13,748 nucleotides of DNA, taken from CAVTHK01 sp964552235. Lineage in GTDB: Bacteria > Spirochaetota > Spirochaetia > SZUA-6 > CAVTHK01. Under the pieces are notes generated by a model that worked only from the letters and a program-made list of their open reading frames with translations, was not told the origin of the DNA and searched no databases. The translations under genes and the position numbers were made by a program. Where the stretch lies: positions 1-13,748 of the forward strand of contig CAZKGO010000122.1 of assembly GCA_964552235.1 (NCBI GenBank), in the 5' to 3' direction. Below, piece by piece: positions 5,338 through 13,478 of the stretch (positions within the stretch are counted from its first letter, which is position 1; each line of letters starts with the position of its first letter).

Positions 5338-6882
5338 ATGACGAAGAAGGTGGACAAGCAGGCGGCTGCGGCCTGGCTCGAGCAGGCGGTGGCCAAGGGC
5401 GTGGTGGCGGGCAACGCGCCGGTGGCCGGCGCCACGGGCGCGGGGGAGCTGCTGTTCCCGGCCTCGATCGCCGCGGCCGGAGGAGATTCGCTCGTCATGG
5501 TCAAGCTCGGCGGCTCGCCGGCGGCCCCGTGCCTGGCGGTCTTCGGGCCGAATGGCGGGCGGTTCGCGGGCACGCGGGCAAAGGCGGCCGGCGCCGCGGC
5601 GCTCTTCTGCCCCCTCGATCACGCCAACGCCGAGCGGCTGCGCCGCCTCCTGCCGTTTACGGCGCCGAGCCGGCTCGGAAGCGAGCCGGTGACCATCGGC
5701 CTCGGCGACCGGCTGGGCCTCGCCTCGCCGGGGCACCTGCGCCTGGTGGCGGGCCGCGCCGCCGCGCCGGTGCTGGCCCAGCAGTCTGTGCGCGAGCTCA
5801 ACCTCACCAACCGCACCTGCGAGGACGTGCTCGACGCCGCCACCTGGGCCGTGTTCCAGGAGGGCTATCGCAGGCCCTGGGGGGCCGACGGCGACCACCT
5901 CAAGAGCGCCGACTGGGTCGAGAAGGAGGTCAGGGTCGGCTACACGATGATCACCGCCGACGTCTCGGACTCGATCCGCAAGGAGTACGACGCGGCGGCC
6001 GAGAGCGTCGTCCTGGAGGCCTACGGAAAGCTGCCGGCCGCCCGGCGCGCGCAGCTGGAGGGCCGCTACCTGCCGCTGTCGATCAGCCTCGACACCGGCG
6101 AGAAGATCGCGTTCGACCGCCCGCAGCTGGCGCGCATCGTGATGGTGTACCTCGATGCCCTCGACGCGGCCGAGGGGCTCTACCGGGCCGGGGTCAAGGC
6201 CGGCGGGGCCGACGCCTTCGACTTCGAGCTCTCGATCGACGAGACCGCCACGCCGACGCTGCCTGCCGCCCACGTCTTCGCCGCCACGGAGATGCAGCTG
6301 AGGGGCGTGCCGCTCTACTCGGTGGCGCCGCGCTTTGTCGGCGAGTTCCAGAAAGGCATCGACTACGTCGGCGACGCGGCCGCCTTTGAGCGCAGCTTCC
6401 GCACCCACGCGGCGATCGCCCGCCACTTTGGCTACCGCATCTCCGTGCACTCGGGCAGCGACAAGTTCACGGTGTTTCCGATCGTCGGCCGCGAGACCAG
6501 GAGCCGCTTCCACCTCAAGACCGCGGGCACCAACTGGCTGCAGGCCCTGGAGGTGATCTGCGACAATGAGCCGGAGACCTTCCGCCGGCTCTACGCCCAC
6601 GCCCTGAAGACCTTTCCGGCTGCGCGCCAGTACTACCACATCACCCCGGACATGGCCAACGTGCCGCCCGCCGAGGGCCTCGACCGCCAGGGCCTGCGGT
6701 CGCTGCTGGCCAACTCCGACACGCGCCAGGTGCTGCACGTGACCTACGGCGAGATGCTCCGCGACGCCGGGATCAACCGCACGATCTTCTCGATCCTCGA
6801 GGCGAACATCGAGGCGTACTGGGAGTCGGTCGGGCGCCACATCGGCAGGCACCTCGATTCGCTGGGCATCGGCGGCCGGTAG
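5338..6882 (+). CDS. uxaE: Tagaturonate/fructuronate epimerase
   Basis: The 514-residue protein looks like UxaE, the enzyme described in Thermotoga maritima that epimerises D-tagaturonate to D-fructuronate and so joins galacturonate breakdown to the glucuronate branch. Supporting motifs are NRTCEDVLDAATWAVFQEGY (158-177), WGADGDHLK (181-189), YTMITADVSD (202-211), FELSIDETATPT (296-307), RISVHSGSDKFTVFP (367-381) and FHLKTAGTNW (391-400). The conserved Asp, Glu and His residues are consistent with a metal-dependent TIM-barrel-like epimerase. The first 150 residues are Ala/Gly-rich and less conserved. The ATG has GAGGAG upstream. Its place between an SDR mannonate oxidoreductase and UxaC supports the assignment strongly. 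The gene stops 15 bases before uxaC. Recognition is by motif memory plus context, not by alignment. Confidence 0.85.
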   Translation: MTKKVDKQAAAAWLEQAVAKGVVAGNAPVAGATGAGELLFPASIAAAGGDSLVMVKLGGSPAAPCLAVFGPNGGRFAGTRAKAAGAAALFCPLDHANAERLRRLLPFTAPSRLGSEPVTIGLGDRLGLASPGHLRLVAGRAAAPVLAQQSVRELNLTNRTCEDVLDAATWAVFQEGYRRPWGADGDHLKSADWVEKEVRVGYTMITADVSDSIRKEYDAAAESVVLEAYGKLPAARRAQLEGRYLPLSISLDTGEKIAFDRPQLARIVMVYLDALDAAEGLYRAGVKAGGADAFDFELSIDETATPTLPAAHVFAATEMQLRGVPLYSVAPRFVGEFQKGIDYVGDAAAFERSFRTHAAIARHFGYRISVHSGSDKFTVFPIVGRETRSRFHLKTAGTNWLQALEVICDNEPETFRRLYAHALKTFPAARQYYHITPDMANVPPAEGLDRQGLRSLLANSDTRQVLHVTYGEMLRDAGINRTIFSILEANIEAYWESVGRHIGRHLDSLGIGGR

Positions 6883-6897
6883 CCGCGGGGAGGGCAC

Positions 6898-8307
6898 ATG
6901 GAGTTCATGGGAGAGGATTTCCTGCTGGGCAGCGAGACCGCGCGGCGGCTGTACCACGAGTACGCGCGCAAGATGCCGATCTTCGATTACCACTGCCACC
7001 TGCCGCCCAGGGACATCGCCGAGAACCGCCAGTTCAAGAACATGACCGAGATCTGGCTCGGCGGCGACCACTACAAGTGGCGGCTCATGCGGGCGGCCGG
7101 CGTCCAGGAGCGCTTCATCACCGGAGACGCCAACGACTTCGAGAAGTTCAAGGCGTGGGCTAGGATCGTCCCCCTCACGATCCGCAACCCGCTCTACCAC
7201 TGGACGCACATGGAGCTGCGCACTCCCTTTGGCATCACCAAGCTGCTCAACGAGGACAGCGCCAAGGACATCTACGCGCAGTGCAACGAGGCGCTCAAGC
7301 GCGAGGAGTTCCGGGTGCGGGGCCTCATGACGATGATGAACGTCAAGGTGGTCTGCACGACCGACGATCCCGTCGACGCCCTGGATCATCACACGGAGAT
7401 CCGCAGGGACGCCGGTTTCGCCGTCAGGGTGCTGCCCGGCTTCCGCCCCGACAAGGGCATGGCCGTGGAAAAACCCGAGGTGTTCAACGAGTGGGTGGGC
7501 AGGCTCGAGGCGGCGACCAACACCGAGATCAAGGACTACGCGGCGTTCCTCGAGGCCGTGCGCAAGCGCCACGAGTTCTTCCACAACATGGGCTGCCGGC
7601 TGTCGGACCACGGCCTGGAGGAGCCCTACTCCGACGACTACCTCGACAGCGAGATCATCTACATCTTCCACAAGGTGCGCAGCGGCAAGAGCCTCGACGG
7701 CCTGGAGATCCGCAAGTTCAAGGCGGCCATGCTCCACCAGTTCGCGGTCCTCGACGCCGAGCGCAACTGGACGATGCAGCTGCACCTCGGCGCGCTGCGC
7801 AACGCCAACAGCCGCGGATTCAAGCGCCTCGGGCCCGACACCGGCTACGACTCGATGGGCGATTTCCCGATGGCGCGCTCGCTGGTCCGTTTCTACGACC
7901 GGCTCGACTCCGAGGACAAGCTGCCCAGGAGCATCGTGTACCCGCTGAACCCCCGCGACTGGGCCATGGCGGCCAGCATGGTGGGCAACTTCCAGGACGG
8001 CAAGGTCGCAGGCAAGATGCAGTTCGGCGCCGCCTGGTGGTTCAACGACACCAAGCGGGGCATGGAAGAGCAGATGAACATCCTGTCGGAGATGGGGCTG
8101 CTGTCGCAGTTCGTCGGCATGATCACCGACTCGCGCAGCTTCCTCTCCTACCCGCGCCACGAGTACTTCCGCAGGATCCTCTGCAACCTGATCGGCTCCG
8201 ACGTGGAGCGCGGCGAGCTGCCCGCCGACATCGACCTGTTGGGGCGGATCGTGCAGGACATCAGCTACAACAACGCGGTGCGCTACTTCGGGTTCAACCT
8301 GAAGTGA
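6898..8307 (+). CDS. uxaC: Uronate isomerase (glucuronate isomerase)
   Basis: The 469-residue enzyme has the standard UxaC length and isomerises D-glucuronate to D-fructuronate and D-galacturonate to D-tagaturonate, the first step of hexuronate breakdown. It belongs to the amidohydrolase superfamily. The metal-binding HxH is in FDYHCHLPPRDIAENRQF (HCH at 32-34), followed by EIWLGGDHYKWR, CTTDDPVDALDHH, CRLSDHGLEEPY, MQLHLGALRNANSR, QFGAAWWFNDTKRGME and TDSRSFLSYPRHEYFRRILC, all as in the family. The ATG at 6898 is three bases after GGGGAGGG; a second ATG at 6907 is possible. It is the third gene of a four-gene run with gaps of 36, 15 and 22 bases, so the run is almost certainly one operon. 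No part of the gene looks damaged. Confidence 0.96.
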   Translation: MEFMGEDFLLGSETARRLYHEYARKMPIFDYHCHLPPRDIAENRQFKNMTEIWLGGDHYKWRLMRAAGVQERFITGDANDFEKFKAWARIVPLTIRNPLYHWTHMELRTPFGITKLLNEDSAKDIYAQCNEALKREEFRVRGLMTMMNVKVVCTTDDPVDALDHHTEIRRDAGFAVRVLPGFRPDKGMAVEKPEVFNEWVGRLEAATNTEIKDYAAFLEAVRKRHEFFHNMGCRLSDHGLEEPYSDDYLDSEIIYIFHKVRSGKSLDGLEIRKFKAAMLHQFAVLDAERNWTMQLHLGALRNANSRGFKRLGPDTGYDSMGDFPMARSLVRFYDRLDSEDKLPRSIVYPLNPRDWAMAASMVGNFQDGKVAGKMQFGAAWWFNDTKRGMEEQMNILSEMGLLSQFVGMITDSRSFLSYPRHEYFRRILCNLIGSDVERGELPADIDLLGRIVQDISYNNAVRYFGFNLK

Positions 8308-8329
8308 ACCGCCCGGGGAGGGCAACGAC

Positions 8330-9376
8330 TTGAACCAGGAGATGGAAGGCATCGACCTCTATTCCGATACCCACACGCTGCCCACGGAGCGCATGCGGGA
8401 GGCGATGCGCGACGCGGTCGTGGGCGACGACGTGAGCGAGGCCGACCCGACCGTCAACCGGCTCGAGCGCCTCGCGGCCGAAAAGGTGGGCAAGCGGGCC
8501 GCTCTCTTCGTGCCGAGCGGGCACATGGGCAACCTGATCGCCGCGATGGTGCACTGCCGCCACGGACAGGAGGTGATTCTGGAGTCCGAGGCGCACATGT
8601 ACTACTACGAGTGCGGGGGCGTCGCCGCGATCGCGGGCGTGATGCCCCGCCTCGTGGCGGGCCGCAACGGCATCTTTGGCGCCGACGACGTGCGGCCGCT
8701 GCTGCGCGAGCCGAACGTGCACTACCCGCGCACTCGCCTGCTGTGCGTGGAGAACACGCACAACCGCGGGGGCGGTACCGTCGTGCCGCTGGAGAACCTC
8801 CGCGGCCTGCGTGCGCTCGCCCACGAGAACAAGCTCGTGATGCACCTCGACGGCGCCCGGGTCTTCAACGCCGCGGCCGCCCTCGGGGTCAACGTGCGCG
8901 AGATCACCGTCTTTTTCGACTCGGTGATGTTCTGCCTGTCCAAGGGCCTCAGCGCGCCGATCGGCTCGATCCTGGCGGGAACGACGGCGTTCGTGGCCGA
9001 GGCGCGCCGCATGCGCAAGAGGCTCGGCGGCGGAATGCGGCAGGCCGGCGTCATCGCCGCAGCAGGCATCGTGGCCCTCGAGGACATGATCGACCGGCTC
9101 GCCGAGGACCACGCGAACGCGCGGATGCTCGCCGAGGGGCTCGCCAACCTCAAGGGCTACCGCGTGGACCTCTCGACCGTGCAGACCAACATGGTGCGCG
9201 CCGACATCTCGGGCCTCGGCATCACCACGGCGGTTTTCCTGGAAAAGCTGGCGGCCTACGGCATCAAGGCTTCCGGCCTGCCGCCGACGGGCGTGCGCTT
9301 CGTCACGCACCGCCACATCCGCCGGGAGCACATCGAGCAGGTGCTCAAGGTCGCTTCGGGCATCGCGAGGGGCTGA
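8330..9376 (+). CDS. Threonine aldolase family PLP enzyme (beta-eliminating lyase fold)
   Basis: The 348-residue protein is a fold-type I PLP enzyme of the low-specificity L-threonine aldolase family, which cleaves threonine or other beta-hydroxy amino acids to glycine and an aldehyde. Visible features are IDLYSDTHTLPTERMREAM at the N-terminus (family form IDLRSDT-x-T-x-PT), PSGHMGN (62-68), the PLP-stacking His89 in ESEAHMYYYECGG, the PLP-nitrogen Asp174 in MHLDGARVFN, and the Schiff-base Lys205 in CLSKGLSAPIGSILAG. TTG at 8330 is chosen because GGGGAGGG lies eight bases before it; the ATG at 8342 is the alternative but has no well-spaced site. It follows uxaC by 22 bases and seems co-transcribed with the uronate genes, where a threonine aldolase has no obvious role. 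Its 3' end overlaps the convergent ABC remnant by 32 bases. Confidence 0.9.
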   Translation: MNQEMEGIDLYSDTHTLPTERMREAMRDAVVGDDVSEADPTVNRLERLAAEKVGKRAALFVPSGHMGNLIAAMVHCRHGQEVILESEAHMYYYECGGVAAIAGVMPRLVAGRNGIFGADDVRPLLREPNVHYPRTRLLCVENTHNRGGGTVVPLENLRGLRALAHENKLVMHLDGARVFNAAAALGVNVREITVFFDSVMFCLSKGLSAPIGSILAGTTAFVAEARRMRKRLGGGMRQAGVIAAAGIVALEDMIDRLAEDHANARMLAEGLANLKGYRVDLSTVQTNMVRADISGLGITTAVFLEKLAAYGIKASGLPPTGVRFVTHRHIRREHIEQVLKVASGIARG

Positions 9377-9911
9377 GCGCGGCCGCGTCCGCCGCGAGCG
9401 CGACTGCCGCGGGCCCGCGGCGACGAATCAGGCGCGCGATCGCGCGGCGCGCCGCTTCCACGTGCACGCGCGTCTGGATGCCGTTGAGGCTCCGGTACAG
9501 GCCGTCGACGGCCATGAGCTCCTCGTGAGTTCCCATCTGCGTGATCCGGCTGCCCTGCAGCACGACGATCTGGTCAGCGTTGCGGATCGTCGACAGGCGG
9601 TGCGCGATGATGATGGCCGCACGGTCGGCCGCCAGCCGCTGGAGGGCCTCCTGGATCAGCAGCTCGGTTTCGGCGTCGACCGAGGAGGCGGCCTCGTCGA
9701 GGATCAGAATCGGGGCGTCCTTGAGCACCGCGCGGGCGATGGCCGGCCTCTGCTTCTGGCCGCCCGAGAGCCTGACGCCGCGCTCGCCGATGAGCGTGCC
9801 GTGGCCTGCGGGCAGGCGCAGGATGAACTCCTCGGCGTTGGCGATCCGGGCCGCCCGCTCGATCTCGGCCTCGGTCGCCTCGGGGCGGCCCAAGAGGATG
9901 GTGTCGCGCAC
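9345..9911 (-). pseudogene. ABC exporter ATPase remnant (C-terminal nucleotide-binding half only)
   Basis: In one frame this encodes the second half of an ABC-exporter ATPase: VRDTILLGRPEATEAEI, then RLSGGQKQRPAIARAVL (signature), APILILDEAASSVDAE (Walker B with catalytic Glu, D-loop), IIIAHRLSTIRNADQI (His switch) and MGTHEELMAVDGLYRSL. The transmembrane domain, Walker A and a convincing Q-loop are absent: the frame continues upstream to 10367, but nothing ABC-like appears before base 9911. A neighbouring frame reads TPWFIFRCT just before the break, faintly like the P-x-LF-x-x-T segment that normally precedes VRDNI, so a frameshift may lie near 9910-9920. Changes in otherwise fixed positions (QRPAIARA for QRLAIARA; DEAASS for DEATSS) also suggest decay. 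It is probably a truncated, non-functional gene, or an assembly join. Confidence 0.75.
9406..9421. terminator. 16-base perfect palindrome after the threonine aldolase gene
   Basis: GCCGCGGGCCCGCGGC at 9406-9421 is perfectly self-complementary and lies 30 bases after the aldolase stop, within the 3' end of the ABC remnant. It could form a terminator-like hairpin for the uronate operon, but no T-run follows. A second perfect palindrome, CGCGCGATCGCGCG, is at 9433-9446. GC-rich coding sequence makes both weak evidence. Confidence 0.25.
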
Positions 9912-10063
9912 CGCGGGTGCAGCGGAAGATGAACCAGGGGGTGTCCACGTGCGGCTCCAGAAAGCGCGAAGGGGACCCGCTGTCAAGGCAGAGGGCTCCC
10001 CGTGCGGGTTCTCGCCTCGCCGCCTGAGCGCCCGACGCGGACGAGCGGCGGGAAGATCAGCGC
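9912..10063. other. Non-coding gap between ABC remnant and TauE/SafE gene
   Basis: I see no supported gene here. This is where the missing upstream part of the ABC ATPase should be; instead the sequence shows no similarity I can name in any frame. It ends just before the TTGACA element that probably drives the permease gene, so it may be the scar of a deletion or rearrangement. Confidence 0.4.
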
Positions 10064-10091
10064 TTGACACCCGCGGCGGTTTCCGGACATT
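10064..10091 (+). promoter_or_regulatory. Putative promoter of the TauE/SafE permease gene
   Basis: A perfect TTGACA (-35, 10064-10069) is followed after 16 bases by GACATT (10086-10091), a three-of-six -10 match. Transcription would start about 10098, immediately before the GGAGGG ribosome-binding site (10101-10106), giving a very short leader to the ATG at 10114. Confidence 0.4.
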
Positions 10092-10113
10092 CGTGTGAGC
10101 GGAGGGCTTGCGA

Positions 10114-10866
10114 ATGTCGCTCGGTCTCACGCAGCTCGTGGTGCTCCTGGCGTCGGGGCTCGTCGCGGGCTTTGTCAACGCGCTGGCAGGCGGCGGTTCT
10201 CTGCTGACGATCCCCGCGTTGATCTTTGTCGGGCTGCCGTCCACGATCGCCAACGCCACCAACCGCATCGCGGTCCTGCTGCAGTCGCTCGCCGGCTCGG
10301 CGAGCTTTGCCCGGGCACGCCAGCTTTCCCTGCGGGAGTCGCTCGAGCTCGGCGTCCCCGGGCTCATCGGCGCGCTGCTCGGTTCGTTCGTGGCTGCCCG
10401 CGTGCCTCAGCGCATCTTCGATCCGATCCTCGGCGCGCTGCTTCTGGTGATCCTCGCCACCCTGTTCCTGAAGCCCAAGCCCCGCGGCGCCGAGGAGCCT
10501 CCGCGTCAGGTTCCGCGGCCGCTGATGATCGCCGTCTTCCTGGCCATCGGGTTCTACGGCGGCTTCATCCAGGCCGGAGTCGGCTTCTTCCTCATCGCCG
10601 CCATCACATGGGGGCTCGGCCACGACCTGGTGCGCACCAACGCCCTCAAGCTCGCCGTCACCCTCGGATTCAGCGTGGTCTCGCTGATCGTGTTTCTCGG
10701 GCACGGCCAGATCATGTGGCTGCCCGGGCTGGTGCTGGCCGCCGGAAATGTGGCCGGGGCGCTGCTGGGAGTGCGCTTCGCGATCAAGCGAGGGGCCGCT
10801 GCCATCCGGTGGGTGATCGCTGCGGCGGTGGTGGCCAGCGCGCTCAAGCTGTTCGGGGCGTTCTGA
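10114..10866 (+). CDS. TauE/SafE (TSUP) family membrane permease
   Basis: The 250-residue inner-membrane protein has about seven to eight hydrophobic segments and a short hydrophilic loop near residues 120-135, dividing it into the two repeated halves typical of the family. Each half has its signature: GFVNALAGGGSLLTIPAL at 19-36 and GFYGGFIQAGVGFFL at 146-160, followed by GNVAGALLG at 211-219. Members move sulfite, sulfoacetate or related small organosulfur and organic anions, usually outward, but the substrate here cannot be told, and no sulfur-metabolism gene lies nearby. The ATG at 10114 is preferred to the TTG at 10108 because GGAGGG lies seven bases before it. It probably has its own promoter and is separated from polB by 106 bases. 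Confidence 0.92.
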   Translation: MSLGLTQLVVLLASGLVAGFVNALAGGGSLLTIPALIFVGLPSTIANATNRIAVLLQSLAGSASFARARQLSLRESLELGVPGLIGALLGSFVAARVPQRIFDPILGALLLVILATLFLKPKPRGAEEPPRQVPRPLMIAVFLAIGFYGGFIQAGVGFFLIAAITWGLGHDLVRTNALKLAVTLGFSVVSLIVFLGHGQIMWLPGLVLAAGNVAGALLGVRFAIKRGAAAIRWVIAAAVVASALKLFGAF

Positions 10867-10886
10867 GCCTGCCCGCCGGCGCCGGG

Positions 10887-10934
10887 TCGACGAGGGGCTT
10901 CCCAAAGCGCTATCCTGAAAGCGACCGAAAGCGA
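10887..10934 (+). promoter_or_regulatory. Putative polB promoter with an 8-bp direct repeat just downstream
   Basis: TATCCT (10911-10916) fits a -10 element, with TCGACG (10887-10892, four of six -35 positions) 18 bases upstream. Immediately after the -10 is a direct repeat GAAAGCGA-CC-GAAAGCGA (10917-10924 and 10927-10934), with a 10-bp period, that is, on one DNA face across the likely transcription start. This is a plausible operator position for a damage-response repressor, but the repeat does not match a LexA box I can name. Confidence 0.4.
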
Positions 10935-10972
10935 AGGGGCGGCGCGATCGAGCCGCCCCGGGGGCTGCCGCT

Positions 10973-13417
10973 GTGGGCGATGTCGGGTTTGTCGTCGACG
11001 CCTTTTCCCGCGATGCCCGGCGCAGCGGTCCGGCCGGGCCCGGCGATGGCCGCGCCGAGATCTGCCTCATGGGCCGCATGAGCGACGGTACGACCTTTGC
11101 GGCCGTCGATGATCGCGAGCGGCCCGGCTTTTTCGTGCCGGCCTCGGAGCGCGAGCGGGCGACGGCCGCAGCGGGCGAGGCGCGATGGCACGAAACCGCC
11201 TGGAGGACCCTCGGCGGCGAGCAGTGCCTGCGGTTCAGCTGGGCCACCCTGAGGCAGCGGGAGCGCGCGGCCGCCGCCCTGGCGGAGTCGGGCGTGCGCA
11301 CGTACGAGGCCGACCTCAAGCCCGAGGACACCTGGCGCATCGACCGCCGGATCCACACGGCCGTTCGCCTCCAGGGGCCGTGGCGGCCGGGACGCCGCGT
11401 GGCGCGGGTCTACCACAACCCCGAGATCACGGCTGACGAGACCCATCCGGCGCTCACGCTGTGCTCGCTCGACATCGAGACCAGTGTCGCCTCCGGCGAG
11501 GTGCGGGCCGCCGCCCTCGTGCAGAGGGACCGCGAGGGCAGGACGGCCTCGCGCGAGGTTCTCTTTGTCGGCGACCTCGGCAGCGACCCCCTGATCCGCT
11601 CCTACCCCGACGAGCGGTCGCTCCTGGCAGCGCTGCGGGAGCGGATGATCGCTCTCGATCCCGACGTGATCACGGGCTGGAACGTGGCCGAGTTCGACAT
11701 GGCGGTGCTCTCCCGCCGCTTCGGCGCCTGCGGGCTCGCGATGGATCTCGGGCGCACCGACGAACCGGTCGTGGTCCTCGAGCGGGCGAGGACCGGCGAG
11801 GGGCGCACGCTGGCCGGCCGCGTCCTGATCCGCGGCCGCCAGGTGTGGGACGGGGCCAGGCTGGTGCGCGGTTCCGGCGAGCGCTACGACGACTACACCC
11901 TCGAGACCGTGGCCCGGGCCGTGCTGGGCGAGGGAAAGTCGATCGGCGCCGCGCCCGGCGAACGGCGCGTCGATGCCCTGGAGCGGACCTGGCGGCAGGA
12001 CCCGCGGGCCTACTGCATGTACTGCCTGCGCGACGCGGAGCTGGTTCTCGCCATCCTGGAGCGCACAGGCCTGTACGACCTTTCCCTGCGCCGCTGCGAG
12101 CTCACGGGCGTCTCCATGGATCGCGCCTGGACGAGCATCGCGACGTTCGAGCATCTGTACACCGAGGCCCTGCACCAGCGGGGCCGCGTGGCGCCGACCC
12201 GCGGCGTCGACGCCCTGCCCCTCGGCCCGGCGCCGGGAGGGGCCATCCTCGAACCGGTCCCCGGCCTTGCCCGTGACGTGCTGGTCTTCGACTTTCGCAG
12301 CCTCTACCCCTCGATCATCCGCACGTTCAACATCGACCCGCTGAGCCACGCCGAGGCGACGTCGGGGCCGCAGCGGCAGCAGGCGGCGCTGGATGCGGCG
12401 CGGGCCCGCACGGGCGGTGCAGGCCCCTCGGCCCTCATCTGCGCGCCCAACGGAGCCTGCTTCGCGAGGGAGCCGGGCATCCTGCCCGAGCTGCTCGACC
12501 GCTTTTTCGCCAGCCGCGCCGCCGCGCAGCAGCGCGGCGACGAGGTCGCCTCCTACGTCTACAAGATCATCATGAACTCGTTCTACGGCGTGCTCGGCGC
12601 CGCCGGCTGCCGCTTCGCGGGCTCGGCGCTGGCGGGCGCCGTGACGAGCCTGGGGCAGCACCTGCTCGGCTGGTGCCGCAGCCTGCTGGAGCGCCACGGC
12701 CTGCGCGTGCTCTACGGGGATACGGACTCGCTGTTCGTGACCTCTGACCGCGCGAGCCTCTCGGCCGACGAGGTGCTGCGCCTGGTCAACACCGAGCTCG
12801 CCCGCTACTGCAGGATGCACTATGCCGTCGAGTCCCGCCTGGAGCTTGAGTTCGACAAGGCGTACAGCCATTTCTTCCTGCCCCGCGTCCGCGGCGGCCC
12901 GACCGCCCGCGGCCGGGCCAAAGGGTACGCCGGACGCATCGGTTGCGGTCCCGACCAGGGACGCATCGAGGTCAAGGGCATGGAGGCGATCCGGACCGAC
13001 TGGACGCCGCTGGCGCGGCGCTTCCAGCTCGCCCTGCTCGAGCTGCTGTTCGCGGGCCAGGGCGCCGAGCAGGCGCGCGAGCTGGTGGCCGGCATCGTGG
13101 CCAAGATGCGCGCGGGCTCCCTCGACGCCGAGCTCGTCTACCGCAAGCGCCTGCGCAAGCCGGTGGCCGCCTACACCCGCGCCCACCCGCCCCACGTCAG
13201 GGCCGCGGCCCAGCTCGACGGCGAGGAGCCGGGAGCTTTCATCAGCTACGTGATGACGGCGCGCGGGCCCGAGCCCGTGGAGCGGCGCACCGCCCCCCTG
13301 GACTACGATCACTACGTCGAGCGGCAGCTCAAGCCGATTGCCTCGATCTTTGTCGAAGCCCTCGGCACCGATCTGGACAGCCTGTTCGAGGGCGTTCGCC
13401 AGCTGTGGCTGTTCTAG
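10973..13417 (+). CDS. polB: DNA polymerase II (family B, with 3'-5' exonuclease)
   Basis: The 814-residue protein (E. coli Pol II has 783) copies DNA in repair and lesion bypass. The N-terminus (VGFVVDAFSRD) aligns with the E. coli start, supporting GTG at 10973, eight bases after GGGGG. Proofreading motifs are intact: Exo I LDIET (Asp167, Glu169), Exo II GWNVAEFD (235-242) and Exo III YCLRD (350-354). Polymerase motifs are motif A DFRSLYPSIIRTFNIDP (from 440), motif B KIIMNSFYGVLG (531-542) and motif C YGDTDS (581-586, Asp583 and Asp585). Later blocks (KGMEAIRTDWTPLARRFQ, LVYRKRLRKPV, PPHVRAA, PLDYDHYVERQLKP) match the E. coli protein. The last residues, QLWLF, fit the QLxLF sliding-clamp motif at the Pol II C-terminus. 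It is followed after 61 bases by an alkyltransferase-like gene, giving a repair context. In E. coli the gene is SOS-controlled; no LexA site is evident here. Confidence 0.95.
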   Translation: MGDVGFVVDAFSRDARRSGPAGPGDGRAEICLMGRMSDGTTFAAVDDRERPGFFVPASERERATAAAGEARWHETAWRTLGGEQCLRFSWATLRQRERAAAALAESGVRTYEADLKPEDTWRIDRRIHTAVRLQGPWRPGRRVARVYHNPEITADETHPALTLCSLDIETSVASGEVRAAALVQRDREGRTASREVLFVGDLGSDPLIRSYPDERSLLAALRERMIALDPDVITGWNVAEFDMAVLSRRFGACGLAMDLGRTDEPVVVLERARTGEGRTLAGRVLIRGRQVWDGARLVRGSGERYDDYTLETVARAVLGEGKSIGAAPGERRVDALERTWRQDPRAYCMYCLRDAELVLAILERTGLYDLSLRRCELTGVSMDRAWTSIATFEHLYTEALHQRGRVAPTRGVDALPLGPAPGGAILEPVPGLARDVLVFDFRSLYPSIIRTFNIDPLSHAEATSGPQRQQAALDAARARTGGAGPSALICAPNGACFAREPGILPELLDRFFASRAAAQQRGDEVASYVYKIIMNSFYGVLGAAGCRFAGSALAGAVTSLGQHLLGWCRSLLERHGLRVLYGDTDSLFVTSDRASLSADEVLRLVNTELARYCRMHYAVESRLELEFDKAYSHFFLPRVRGGPTARGRAKGYAGRIGCGPDQGRIEVKGMEAIRTDWTPLARRFQLALLELLFAGQGAEQARELVAGIVAKMRAGSLDAELVYRKRLRKPVAAYTRAHPPHVRAAAQLDGEEPGAFISYVMTARGPEPVERRTAPLDYDHYVERQLKPIASIFVEALGTDLDSLFEGVRQLWLF

Positions 13418-13478
13418 GTCTCCATCGCCGCTCGGGACGGCCGGCGCGGGCGCCGCAGGCCGCCGCAGGAGAGCAACC

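Noticed and set aside
4453..8352. A 1299-codon open frame on the minus strand antisense to the whole uronate operon
   Set aside because: It is His/Val/Leu/Asp/Arg-rich with no motif, and lies opposite genes with clear family motifs. It results from strong G/C bias at third codon positions.
9915..9975. Possible group II intron 3' end (a CACGTGCGGCTC stretch like one strand of domain V)
   Set aside because: The partner strand (GAGCCG-like) is missing upstream and there is no reverse transcriptase, so the resemblance is only local.
9912..10367. Upstream continuation of the ABC frame as a coding region
   Set aside because: It overlaps the TauE/SafE gene, contains no ABC motif and reads as low-complexity Ser/Arg/Pro. 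It is only an open antisense frame.
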